The notes beneath the pieces are model-generated. The model made no database searches, had not been told where the DNA came from, and saw only the letters and a program-made list of their open reading frames with translations. This document shows positions 43,701 to 52,342 of a stretch of DNA of 64,000 nucleotides, piece after piece (within the stretch, counting starts at the first letter, position 1; the number at the start of each line of letters is the position of its first letter). Made by a program: the position numbers and the translations under genes. This stretch comes from JBBDIM01 sp040880405 (GTDB lineage Bacteria > Planctomycetota > Planctomycetia > Pirellulales > Pirellulaceae): the NCBI GenBank assembly GCA_040880405.1, contig JBBDIM010000109.1, positions 52,522-116,521 on the forward strand, in the 5' to 3' direction.

Positions 43701-46271
43701 ATCTCTCCCGAGGGAACCCACTACGCCTATACCCAGGAAAACAACGGCGAATTCCTTGTTACCGAGCGGCCGATCTGGGGGGAAACCGACGATAAACGTA
43801 CCTTGCGAGTGGAAGATCGCACGCTCCAGTGCCAGTATGTCGGCGAGCGGCATATCGTCTTCGCGATGGCTGACGGCTCGATCCACGAATGGCAGCCGGC
43901 GAGCCATTCCACGTCGACCCTAGTCGGCCAGGTCGATGGTCAGGTGAGCCAAATTCGCTTTAACCCGAATCGGCGGATTTTGGCCGCTTCGCTTAGTGAT
44001 GGGTCGATTCAACTTTGGCGACTCACGGCTGACGGTGAGTTTCAGCACTACAAACCGTTGCGTGGTCATCTGGAATCGGTGGCGGACGCGGTACTGTCAC
44101 CCGTCGACGACATTCTGGTCTCGGCCAGCCTGGATGGGACCGTTCGATTCTGGGACTATCGCGCCTACCACGATCAGAAAACGTTGGAACATGAGGACGC
44201 GGTCCAGTGGGCGGACTTCTCCGCCGATGGCCAGGAAATGGTGACCGGTGACCTGGAAGGTCGGGCCTATGTCTGGTCGACCGCTGGAGAGGACCTGGAA
44301 CCGAAGCAGATCTTTGCCGAGGGGAGCTGGCTACAGCAAAACCTGATTCGCACCGCGAGGGCCCGGTTCTCGTCGTCACAAAAATATGTCGCCCTGGCCG
44401 ATCCCGACTTGGGGATCAATGTCTGGGATATCGAACAGGGGAAATCGGTCTGGAACTTCCCCACCTCCGGCAACTCGAAGGTGCTGACGATGTTCGGCCA
44501 AAACGAGCACATGGTGTTTGTGGACGCCGAACCAGGCGCGGATGGCCGCGGTCCGCAAACGGTGCTCCGTTTTGCCAATGCTACCGGTGAGCGTGGTTTC
44601 GATCTGAACTATCGGATTGAGGCGGACAAGATCGTCACGATCGCGGTCTCTCCCTCGGGGGACCGTTTCGCCGTGGTTTACCCGGTGGGTATCGAGGCCT
44701 TCGAGATGGCCGACGCCCAAGCGGCGGCGCGGGACTCCACTCGGCTTGAGCCGATCTGGACGAGCAACCAAAGCGGAATCAAACAGGTCGACTTCCGCGA
44801 CAGTAACACGCTGTTAATCGGAATCGATCCCGGCAAGGCGGAATCCGGTCGCTTGGCGGTGATCGATTTGGAGAGTGAGAAGACGATTGATTCGTATCCC
44901 TCGGATTCTAGCGGCTTGCCGTTTTTGCTGTTCCAGGTGAGTCCCGATCGCTCGAAATTGGCGATCGTGTATCACGAGTATCCCAATATCGACCTGGACA
45001 CGCCGAGCGTTGTGCGGATCTTCGACCTTCATACCCATGAGCCGCTGTCCGACATCCGGCGACCGGCGAGGGTCCATTCCCCCAACTTTGACCCGGCGGG
45101 GCGGATTTTGTATTTCGTGGAATCGGAAAAGTCGGAGTCGTACGTTCAGCAGTGGACGATCGGACAAGAGGACGTGGAAAAGGTGGGCTTGGCGGTCCTG
45201 GGTGACGACCGCGCCGTGAGCGGCCGCCGGGAAATCGCCAGTGTGGCCTGCTCGCCGGAAAGCGCCGATCTGTTGCAGGTCGCCTATTCCAACCGAGATG
45301 TGGAGATCTGGGACGTCGCGGACGACCGGGTCACCTACCGCTTCAACGCCTCGAAGCCGGTGATTGTGACCGATTTCTGGAACGAGGATAAAAACGTGGT
45401 GACCGTGCATAGCGACGGACTGGTCCGCATCTGGGATCGCGACTCGGGCGAGAAGGTTCGCCAGATGCAGGTCCCCTATCAAACCTTGTACGCCGCTTCC
45501 CGGCATGACGACGCCTTAGCGGTGGGTGGGACTTTAGGGGATGTGGTGGTGTTCGATTTGAAGGACGGCTCAGAGAAACTCCGGATCGAGCCGCTAGGCC
45601 ATCCGGTCCGGGCAATCTCTTGGATGCGTGGCCCCGAGCGGAACTTTTTGATTGTTTCAACCGAGGATGGACTACTGAGGCGGTTCGATGCCGAGAGCGG
45701 CGAACTGATCGGCGAGCCGTTCGGAAAACATAACGGCTATTACACTCGGATGACATCGACTCCCGACGGCAGCCGATTTGCGGCGGCCAGCACCGACAAA
45801 TCGGTCCGCATTTGGTTGGATGTCCCGGTCCAGCAACTGCACCAGGTGGCCCCAGAGCAGGCGCAGGGACATTCGTCCAGTGTCACCGCCGCGGCGTTTT
45901 CCGCCGACGGGAATCGGCTGATCACCGGCAGCGAGGATAGCGGCTTGATCGTGTGGTTTGTCGGCAAGCCGGAGATTGAGCGGGAGGCCCTGGACGCTGC
46001 CAACCCTGACGATGGCAAGCCAGAGCAGGAAAACCAAGCGGCCGCCCAGCCGGGTGAGCAGGTGGTAATGGTCAAGGAGTTTGTGCCGCTCAAAGGGCAC
46101 CGTAACGGCATCACGTCGATCAGTTTCTCGGCCGACCAATCGAACGTAGTAACCACCTCCCAAGATCGCAGGGCGATTGTGTGGTACTCAACCTCGACCC
46201 CAATCGCCGAGGCACCGGCTGAGCAAGCCGCCGACGAGCCAGGCCTGGCGATTCAGGTTCCAAGCCGGTAG
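40734..46271 (+). CDS. Ser/Thr protein kinase with zinc ribbon, phospho-motif repeats and WD40 propeller(s)
   Basis: An 1845-residue protein. Residues 1-30 hold a zinc ribbon (Cys4, Cys7, Cys21, Cys24). Residues 95-226 carry eight TxxL motifs such as TVDLP, at Thr98, 122, 158, 173, 184, 200, 212 and 223. The kinase domain spans about 293-560, with Gly loop GKGGMG at 301, Lys323 in VAVK, catalytic Asp415 in HRDLKPEN, and DWG in place of DFG at Asp433. A transmembrane helix lies at about 655-677, followed by an Ala/Glu-rich coiled coil to about 790 and then WD40 repeats to the end (VRIWDRDSGE; SVRIWLDVP; RAIVWY). It looks complete and active. It heads the block leading to hcp-vgrG-PAAR and may be a T6SS regulator (PpkA-like role), which is inference. 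Confidence 0.88.
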   Translation: MFKCPKCQADLPEVQRLQGSCPFCEEKWTAIDPEGKPVPDNSSTLNVGDIEAFTDEMLARGQEPAEQDDAPADGDPPQAPGSGTMIPPLGDFDESSHTVQLPSGEEEKTPDSDPRPGDFGGTVQLGKDFQPANPADKSESKSPEGAQSSGTPESIGKTIDLPSPVAGGDAFNTMELPQGGIHQTVDLPGDAAGGGAGGGTVNLPAGDTGGQTVDLPPEGIQNTVDLDSTGSKGNNLVTFGSKPLGTSDVKKFWAGAANESPLTSLRTATVSKAKELGVVIRQRIISNNEEGSDYALIDELGKGGMGIVYAANQKSLSRKVAVKTLRRGVGDRHDDRAKFLGEAVITGLLDHPNIVPIHELGQTEDGTLFYSMKCVTGVEWHRVLRKKNESENLEILNRIADAVAFAHSRNVIHRDLKPENVMLGEYGEVLVMDWGLAVDLNRDEEFTMGGTPAYMAPEMAKGPLDRIGKASDIYLLGAILYEIVTGFPPHAADSVTECLVAAADNVIVRSPVNSRLKQIALKAMASSPKLRYPSVAAFQEEIRKYLETAQSLGLSTAAQHELEQAIENKNYEQFSRALFGFQDALALWDGNDAARKGIGETKIAYATCALEKSDYDLGLQQLDPGNPEERVLYDRLKVAKKQAEQSANNARRARVVAVGLLILMLFGATGGMFMINAEKDRAIAAEEDATEARKLEEQQRLLAENLAEEEAAQRMLAEAATEEAKIAAAREKEAAEKEVAQRKLAEEATMLAEMAQEDEVKQRKEADRQRLLADDQRRKAELEEMKARFANIFSTVGLSQSKIEANDINRAISLLREVPEDYRGWEWRHLHYLCHPDIPLIATGDAATSVAISADGTKVALGSAAGIVAVHALDEGKPGAQLAKLDLQGAEISALRFQPDDAKLWIGCEHEEGYVRVWDMQGEDPTVVALDSRDTEAADSYPMVREIEFLPAGDFAFVALSGALIRVNVETQKKVEKTSDHVLRMFDASISPEGTHYAYTQENNGEFLVTERPIWGETDDKRTLRVEDRTLQCQYVGERHIVFAMADGSIHEWQPASHSTSTLVGQVDGQVSQIRFNPNRRILAASLSDGSIQLWRLTADGEFQHYKPLRGHLESVADAVLSPVDDILVSASLDGTVRFWDYRAYHDQKTLEHEDAVQWADFSADGQEMVTGDLEGRAYVWSTAGEDLEPKQIFAEGSWLQQNLIRTARARFSSSQKYVALADPDLGINVWDIEQGKSVWNFPTSGNSKVLTMFGQNEHMVFVDAEPGADGRGPQTVLRFANATGERGFDLNYRIEADKIVTIAVSPSGDRFAVVYPVGIEAFEMADAQAAARDSTRLEPIWTSNQSGIKQVDFRDSNTLLIGIDPGKAESGRLAVIDLESEKTIDSYPSDSSGLPFLLFQVSPDRSKLAIVYHEYPNIDLDTPSVVRIFDLHTHEPLSDIRRPARVHSPNFDPAGRILYFVESEKSESYVQQWTIGQEDVEKVGLAVLGDDRAVSGRREIASVACSPESADLLQVAYSNRDVEIWDVADDRVTYRFNASKPVIVTDFWNEDKNVVTVHSDGLVRIWDRDSGEKVRQMQVPYQTLYAASRHDDALAVGGTLGDVVVFDLKDGSEKLRIEPLGHPVRAISWMRGPERNFLIVSTEDGLLRRFDAESGELIGEPFGKHNGYYTRMTSTPDGSRFAAASTDKSVRIWLDVPVQQLHQVAPEQAQGHSSSVTAAAFSADGNRLITGSEDSGLIVWFVGKPEIEREALDAANPDDGKPEQENQAAAQPGEQVVMVKEFVPLKGHRNGITSISFSADQSNVVTTSQDRRAIVWYSTSTPIAEAPAEQAADEPGLAIQVPSR

Positions 46272-46405
46272 AAAGCCGCTGGTTCCGCTTGTCGCATGGA
46301 AGCGCCTTCGCGGTAAATGGTATCGTGGGCCTATCCTGGGCTGTCAAAAATTCGGTCTCGACACGGGGTTTTGAAAGGGGTGATTTCATTTTCACTTCAC
46401 CCAAC

Positions 46406-46479
46406 GGGGATGAGTTCAATTACAAAGAGTCGGAGGTCAAGACATTCCGGCCGCGGTCCCCGTAATTGACCTTATCCCC
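46406..46479. repeat. Family C inverted-repeat element, copy 3
   Basis: Arms GGGGATGAGTTCAATTAC and GTAATTGACCTTATCCCC around a loop sharing CAAAGAGTCGG and GGCCGCGG with the element at 22258-22332 (opposite orientation). Confidence 0.85.
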
Positions 46480-46568
46480 GTACGAGTTTGGCGGGAGAGC
46501 CAATCGTTGTCCTTTAGTCAGGCAACATCAATTCGTATCTGTGGGTTTCCATCCGAGCCCGGGTGGCC

Positions 46569-46654
46569 GTGAAAAAGGGGTCAGGACTCTTTTTCGCAAA
46601 CCGTTCTCAAAATGGAACACGCCTGATGAAAAAGAGTCCTGACCCCTTTTTCAC
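46569..46654. repeat. Family A inverted-repeat element, copy 4
   Basis: Arms GTGAAAAAGGGGTCAGGACT and its complement, with a loop (CGCAAACCGTTCTCAA...) almost identical to the copy at 10110-10194, 36 kb away. TTGAATTCACG follows just outside, as after copy 3. Confidence 0.88.
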
Positions 46655-47101
46655 TCGCGGGTGTTGAATTCACGTTCAAAAGTTCTCACAAAACCCGCTC
46701 AAATCCCCGTTGGGAAACCCGCCGATTTGCCAATGCAAACTTGGTTGGCGAGGGTGGGTTGGCGCGGACTCCATCCACCCTCTCACTGGGAATTCACGCC
46801 GCGCGCCGGCCAAGGGGATTCGCTTTCAATGGGGGGCTCGGCGAATTTGTCATCCTTTCGCCGCAAGCAGTCCGGGTGAAATTCACGCGTCGGACCATTT
46901 TCACCGGTTGGTTCTCTTTGAAAGGCCGTTTCTCTGTGATTTAATGAGGGCGCGTCCCTGAAATCAGGTACATTAATGAGCCGGCAACCTTTACTTCTGT
47001 CGGTTGAACGTGCGAATGACGCCACCGCGGAGCACTCAGGCAGTGACCCTTTCGGTCCCCTCGCACGTCGATAACCTCTCAATCGCGCGCGAGATTCGAC
47101 C

Positions 47102-50100
47102 ATGGCCAAGTTAAGTCCAGGACTACGGAAAGACTGGAAAGATCGGTCCCAATCCAAGCCCCGACCGCTCAGGCGAAACATTCGCTTGGCGGTGGCGGCC
47201 GGCTTGTTTTTCGTGCTGTTGGGAGTCTTGATCTATATCCTGATCCCACGCGATCTGCCCCGGACCTTCCTAATTACCTCCGATCCAATCGACTACGATT
47301 TGCTCTCCGTGGTCCCTCTGGTTCACAGTTCGCTGCGGGAAGAGGTTTCCAAACCGGAGCATCACAATGAAGTCACCACCTTCATTTCGAACTTCACCTT
47401 GGGTGACAGTGCGCCTGGCCTGTCGCGCATGTTCAGTAGTCAGACCCAGCAACCGCCGGGAAGTGACGACTCGCTCGTGGTGTATGTGCAAGCCCACGCC
47501 ATCGTGCATGAATCCGAGGGGGAAGAGGCCCGGCTGCTGCTGGCGACACCGACCTTCCTGCGTGAATCGCGGCGTAATTGGTTTCGGGACGGGGTCGTGG
47601 ATGTCGCGCGGGTCCTCGATTGGATGGAAGCCACCCCTTGTGGTACCAAACTGCTGCTCCTGGACGCGGGCACGCTGATGACCGATGGACGATTGGGGGT
47701 GTTCGAAAACAAGATCGCGGAGGTCCTGGAAAAGGAGATGGTGGGGCGGAGTGACCGCAGCCTCTATGCCCTCATTTCCCATCAACAAGATCAGCAATCC
47801 CTCGCGTTCTCTTTGAATCGCAACTCCATCTTCACCCAAGCGGTGCAGGAGGCCTTGATCGGCGAGGGGGAAATCTTAAACAACGACGGCGACACCGAGC
47901 TCTCTCTGGACGAGCTTTATCGCCATGTTTGCAGTCGGGTTTTCGACCATCTGGGGGAGGGATATATCCGGCAAACACCCTGGTTGCTCCGCGGGGGGGA
48001 GGGGCGGCTGACCGAGGATTTTCCGACCGCGCTCGTTTGCCGTTATCGGGTAGTTGAACCAGAGGAAGAGAGCGCGCCCGAGGAAGCCACCGCGCGACGA
48101 TCGGGCCCTCGCAGCGGAGATCACGCCAGTCCGGTTGATTTCCGTTTAAAGCATGTGCTAGGTCCTCAGTCTTCCCTCGCATGGCAAGGGAAGCGCCACC
48201 GCTTACTGGCACAAGCGGAAGGTAATCCCAGCCCGGCACCTGCGGAAGATGCCCCTCCACCGGCTCCGGCCGCGGAAGCACCCATGCCGCCGAGTGCGGC
48301 GACCGCTGAATCGCCGCCTACCGGGGCTCCGCCAAGTGCGGAGGATGGTCGTTTTGCGATGCTCGACCAAATCTGGGCTCTTCGTGATCAACTGGCCCAG
48401 CCACCCGGCATTCGAAAAGGTGTGTGGAGCGCGGTTGATTTCGCCCCCTACCAGCTTCGGCGCTTGGATCAATTTTTGATCGGCTTCCACCAGCGATTGC
48501 TGTTCAACTCCGGCGCGGCGCAAAACGAGACCCTGGAGGGGGTCAAGCACTCTTTGGAAATCCTCGTTCGACACGTCGAGGCGGGAACTCCCATTGCAAG
48601 TATCCCCCCCAAAACCGACATCCCGGTGGACAACCTGATCGAGGCCTGGAACGCGTTCCTCGTTCGTCCCTCGACCATTGACTGGATGCGGGAATTGACC
48701 CCCGGCGGCGTCACGGCACGTGACCATCTGCTGGGGCTTAATCACGCTCTCTACTACACGCCGGAGATCGTCCGGTTGTACGAATTACTGGGAGGGGATG
48801 CATCCCTTGGCGAGATTCGGGAATTGATGGCCGCGCTCCGCGAAGCCACCACCGGCACCGCGGCACTTGCCGAACGCAGCGATCCGGAGTCGACGGTCGA
48901 CCAATTGCCGGCGGCCGGCATGATCGAAAACGCCCTCCGCAAGATTGCCGATCTGCGGCGGATCGCGCCGACCGATCTCCGAGTCTCGCAAGGAGGTCGC
49001 AATGGCCAAATGGGCGATATCTTGAGGTTGCTGGCCTACCTACAAACCAACATTCCCACTGCCGCGCAAAGAGCGGTCATTGTTCGTGAACTGCGGGAAG
49101 TCTCTCGTCGTCCCCTGCCGCCCATCACCCTGATCGCCCCCAATGAACCGTTCCTGCAAAATGTTCAGCCGAGTAATCGGCGACGTTCGGCAACCGCGGA
49201 TAACGTCAAGCAGTTGCGGCAGTCGATGGTCGAAATCGCGGCCCAGGGAATTCCGCTTGAATCGGGAGTGGACCCTTACACCGAGATTGGACGCTTGGTC
49301 CCGTCGACCTTGCCCCGCGATGCGACGCTGGTGGATTCCTTGGCATATCAGGTGCGAACACGCATTCTTAGCTGGCAGGACATCCCACTGACATCGACCG
49401 TTCGAGAAGTTCCGCCCCTGCCGATCCGCTTTCCGCTGCTTCAGCGGCTACCTCGTTTGCGGATCGCTCAAGGGGGTCAACGGCAGTCGATTGTGATCAA
49501 TCGAAAAGGAGAGAAGGTCCCCTTCGCGTTCCCGCTCAATGCGGAAGATATCGCGCCTCAAGTGGTGACGTTCGAACTGCAGTACGATCACGATCTATTC
49601 GAACTTGAATTTAAACGGGGGCAACTTCTTTCCGGAGGGGAGCGCTACCAGTTCAATGTCGACTCCAACGGTCCCGTTTCCATTGAAGGGTTTCTCACGG
49701 CCCGGCTCGATCGAGAGCAGTATGCCCAGCGATTGCAATCGAGCCAGGTGCGTGACGTCGACAAGGCAATGGTCGCTTTGATCATACCTCCCGAATATCA
49801 AGTGGAGAGCCAAACCGAACCACCCCAGATTGAAGCCTCGCTACCATGGGCCGATGAAATCGAGCTGGTGGTGCGGCAATCGGGGGCTGAGAGCGCCGGC
49901 GTGTTCTTTGGTGAACGCGTTCAGCTTCCTCTTTATGCCAACCGAGTCACGGAACTGACGTTCGGGCTGCTCAATCGGTCGCGGATACCGCGAAAAGTGA
50001 ATATCTCGTTTTACCCGGTCGAGCGGCCGGTCAACTCCGTCATGCCGCTTGGCCGAATCTTCTCGCGCCAGTACCACTTCAAACCGGAAGGGGATGCCGA

Positions 50101-52045
50101 GGGGAGCAAGTCACGGGAATTGAACGATTGGTGGATCAACTCCTATGCCCGGCCCCGTTCGGATCTGGGAAGTCGTTTTGGGCCGGTGGCGATCGCCCAA
50201 CCCCTGGAGCTTCCGCCGATAGACCAGATTCCACCTCCCTCCTCGCGGGAAAGGGGGGCCATTATCAATACGGCGATCGAGGCGGAGAAATTCCAGAAGC
50301 TGGCTCTCGCCGGGCCTCCCGGGCCGCCGGGCCCCGATGGCGCGCCTGGGCCTTCTCCACCGCTGACAAAACTCAACATGTCCAGCGGCCTGCTCTGCAT
50401 TATTGAGGACCCGGATCATCCCTCCAGCGATGGAGAGCCTAAACGCTGGGTGAAGTGGATCGAACTGGTGCCGCGACCGCCGCGGCAGTATCTGGACTCC
50501 CGCGTTGAGCTTGTGCCCGTCGACAATCAGGTCCAGCTCAATTTGGAAATCTCACCGAAGGGGGAGGCGGATGCCTATCCCCGTGCCACTTGGGATGCCA
50601 GTCGCCTGCAGGGGTTCGCTGGCCTTCCGAGAGACTTGATGAAGGTGCCGGTCCTGGCCTCATGGGACTGGGAGATGGCATTCCAGGAACGGGACCTCTC
50701 GCGCCGAATCACGAGCGGCACTCTGGCCGATCTCTCCTCCACGATCGGGCTGGGTGCCAGGCTGAACCTTCCGAACCGCAAGGGAATGGTGCGTACCATG
50801 CTCGTAGATGTTGCCGGGTTCGTAGAAGCTCCGACGCTGCGCAGGGCCTTTCGGCATGTGGTGGATCTTGAGTCGGGTCGGACCGATCAAGAAGGCTCCG
50901 CCGGATACCATTTATTGAGGTTGGATCGCTATACCGCCAAACGGACGACGGATGAGCCTCCCCCGGAAGCGATCCCGGTGATGCGAACACCGACAGATCC
51001 GCAGGGTGCGCCGCTGCTTCTGCCCACCGATATTACAGAGATCGATTTGGAATTCTCGATTTCGACCGACACCAATAGTTTCAACTACGCTAGTGAGATC
51101 AACCCGGATCGGATTGATGTCGCCCTGTTGGAGACGGACAATCGATTTGAAAACGCGCGGCTCGGTTTTTCCACTTCACGATTCGCCAATTACCAGTTTG
51201 GCGCGACCCTCCAGGCCGCTTCACCCGAGGGGCCGGTTCAGATATTGGCGACTCTGGATGATTTGCGTTTCTCGCTAAACGCGAAGACAAACGAGTCATT
51301 TGTCGGAGATTTGGTGGCGCGGGTTACCACGTCGAGCGGAAAAGCGATCCCGGAACTCCGGATTCCAGTCCTGATCGATAAAGATTCTCCAAGGGTCGAC
51401 GTTACCATCGACCCGATCGAGATGCCGGTCAATGGCGAACACACGCTCACGATCCCCACTTCCGATCGCCACTCCGGAATCAGTCGGCTCGTTCTGGGCA
51501 AGCCAGGTCCTAACAAGGGCTTTCAGGGAGAGGCCAAAATTCGCCAACCCTTGCCCGGCAACATCAAAGCCAACGCCAACGACCCCTATCTTCGCAGCCC
51601 GGTATTTACCTATGTGCTGCGCCCCGCCGATTTCCAGTGGGAGCCAGGTTCGACCTACCCGTTGCGGATCAAGACGGTCGACAAGGCGGGCCTGGAGTCC
51701 GAGCCGGTCGACTTCGTGGTCCGGGTGGGACCGGAAAAGAAGATGAGCAATACCCCGGAGGCGATGCCTGAGATGGTCATCAAAGTGCAGGTGTTGTTCG
51801 TCAACGGTCGTCCCGCGCTCGATCCTCAGTACCAACCGCAACTCAAGGAGTTACCGTTGGTTCCACGACTCGATGCGGATAAAAAAACATGGGTATTTCG
51901 GAGTAAAACGCTTGTCGCGGGCAAGGAGTACACCGTCATGGCGAGCGGACGACCGGTCGCCGGAGCCCCGCTAGCTGCTGAGCAATCAGTGCTGGCAACG
52001 CCCGCAACGCAGCAAACGCCCATCCATCGGTTGCAGTTTAAGTAA
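47102..52045 (+). CDS. Giant membrane-anchored protein with a Cys-less caspase-like domain
   Basis: A 1647-residue protein. A basic cytoplasmic tail is followed by one transmembrane helix at about 28-48 (LAVAAGLFFVLLGVLIYILI). Residues about 60-310 follow the order of bacterial caspase-like (C14) domains. DSLVVYVQAHA keeps the His (His132). KLLLLDAGT is the usual LLLDAC segment with Gly190 where the catalytic Cys should be. FTQAVQEALIG, DTELSLDELYRHVCSRV and IRQTPWLLRG complete the fold. A Pro/Ala linker and a very long domain follow, including a short collagen-like run near residue 1070 (AGPPGPPGPDGAPGP) and Ig-like sequence near the C-terminus. A pseudo-enzyme or scaffold is inferred; the large part is outside the cytoplasm if the helix is N-in. 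Confidence 0.78.
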   Translation: MAKLSPGLRKDWKDRSQSKPRPLRRNIRLAVAAGLFFVLLGVLIYILIPRDLPRTFLITSDPIDYDLLSVVPLVHSSLREEVSKPEHHNEVTTFISNFTLGDSAPGLSRMFSSQTQQPPGSDDSLVVYVQAHAIVHESEGEEARLLLATPTFLRESRRNWFRDGVVDVARVLDWMEATPCGTKLLLLDAGTLMTDGRLGVFENKIAEVLEKEMVGRSDRSLYALISHQQDQQSLAFSLNRNSIFTQAVQEALIGEGEILNNDGDTELSLDELYRHVCSRVFDHLGEGYIRQTPWLLRGGEGRLTEDFPTALVCRYRVVEPEEESAPEEATARRSGPRSGDHASPVDFRLKHVLGPQSSLAWQGKRHRLLAQAEGNPSPAPAEDAPPPAPAAEAPMPPSAATAESPPTGAPPSAEDGRFAMLDQIWALRDQLAQPPGIRKGVWSAVDFAPYQLRRLDQFLIGFHQRLLFNSGAAQNETLEGVKHSLEILVRHVEAGTPIASIPPKTDIPVDNLIEAWNAFLVRPSTIDWMRELTPGGVTARDHLLGLNHALYYTPEIVRLYELLGGDASLGEIRELMAALREATTGTAALAERSDPESTVDQLPAAGMIENALRKIADLRRIAPTDLRVSQGGRNGQMGDILRLLAYLQTNIPTAAQRAVIVRELREVSRRPLPPITLIAPNEPFLQNVQPSNRRRSATADNVKQLRQSMVEIAAQGIPLESGVDPYTEIGRLVPSTLPRDATLVDSLAYQVRTRILSWQDIPLTSTVREVPPLPIRFPLLQRLPRLRIAQGGQRQSIVINRKGEKVPFAFPLNAEDIAPQVVTFELQYDHDLFELEFKRGQLLSGGERYQFNVDSNGPVSIEGFLTARLDREQYAQRLQSSQVRDVDKAMVALIIPPEYQVESQTEPPQIEASLPWADEIELVVRQSGAESAGVFFGERVQLPLYANRVTELTFGLLNRSRIPRKVNISFYPVERPVNSVMPLGRIFSRQYHFKPEGDAEGSKSRELNDWWINSYARPRSDLGSRFGPVAIAQPLELPPIDQIPPPSSRERGAIINTAIEAEKFQKLALAGPPGPPGPDGAPGPSPPLTKLNMSSGLLCIIEDPDHPSSDGEPKRWVKWIELVPRPPRQYLDSRVELVPVDNQVQLNLEISPKGEADAYPRATWDASRLQGFAGLPRDLMKVPVLASWDWEMAFQERDLSRRITSGTLADLSSTIGLGARLNLPNRKGMVRTMLVDVAGFVEAPTLRRAFRHVVDLESGRTDQEGSAGYHLLRLDRYTAKRTTDEPPPEAIPVMRTPTDPQGAPLLLPTDITEIDLEFSISTDTNSFNYASEINPDRIDVALLETDNRFENARLGFSTSRFANYQFGATLQAASPEGPVQILATLDDLRFSLNAKTNESFVGDLVARVTTSSGKAIPELRIPVLIDKDSPRVDVTIDPIEMPVNGEHTLTIPTSDRHSGISRLVLGKPGPNKGFQGEAKIRQPLPGNIKANANDPYLRSPVFTYVLRPADFQWEPGSTYPLRIKTVDKAGLESEPVDFVVRVGPEKKMSNTPEAMPEMVIKVQVLFVNGRPALDPQYQPQLKELPLVPRLDADKKTWVFRSKTLVAGKEYTVMASGRPVAGAPLAAEQSVLATPATQQTPIHRLQFK

Positions 52046-52096
52046 GCCATTTTGAAGAATTCCGGCTCGGTTATGGGGGTCGCGCGGAGCTTCCGG

Positions 52097-52121
52097 ATGC
52101 CATCCTCTGGATGGCATTTCG
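52097..52121 (+). terminator. Hairpin after the 1647-residue gene
   Basis: A 9-bp perfect stem ATGCCATCC / GGATGGCAT with a 3-base loop, followed by TTTC, about 50 bases after the stop codon. The U-tract is short, so it is only a candidate terminator. Confidence 0.4.
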
Positions 52122-52342
52122 ACTTGGCGGGTCCGCCGGACCTTGCTGGTTTGTTAAACAAGGATGTTAAGGCAAAAAGTGCCTGGAAAGACTCCATTTC
52201 TGCTTTTGAAGGCAAAGAAGTCCGATGACTGCTCTCATGGGGGATTGTGTTCCGACAGTCAGGTGCAATGGACGCACGTAGGACAGGAGGATGTCCCCAC
52301 CACACATTGTAATTCTTCCGAAGTGGTAGCAGGATGTTTTCC

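Larger units (their letters stand above)
46272..47101. other. Long intergenic region with family C and A repeats
   Basis: 830 bases between the kinase and the 1647-residue protein. It holds a family C element (46406-46479) and a family A element (46569-46654). Between 46745 and 46785 a GAGGGTGG/CCACCCTC inverted repeat is visible. Open frames of 70-80 codons here lack a start signal or recognisable sequence and are not called. Confidence 0.55.

Noticed and set aside
46661..46961. Overlapping plus-strand open frames of 67-83 codons between the kinase and the 1647-residue gene
   Set aside because: Three frames open at once in the same stretch, with no recognisable protein or ribosome binding site.
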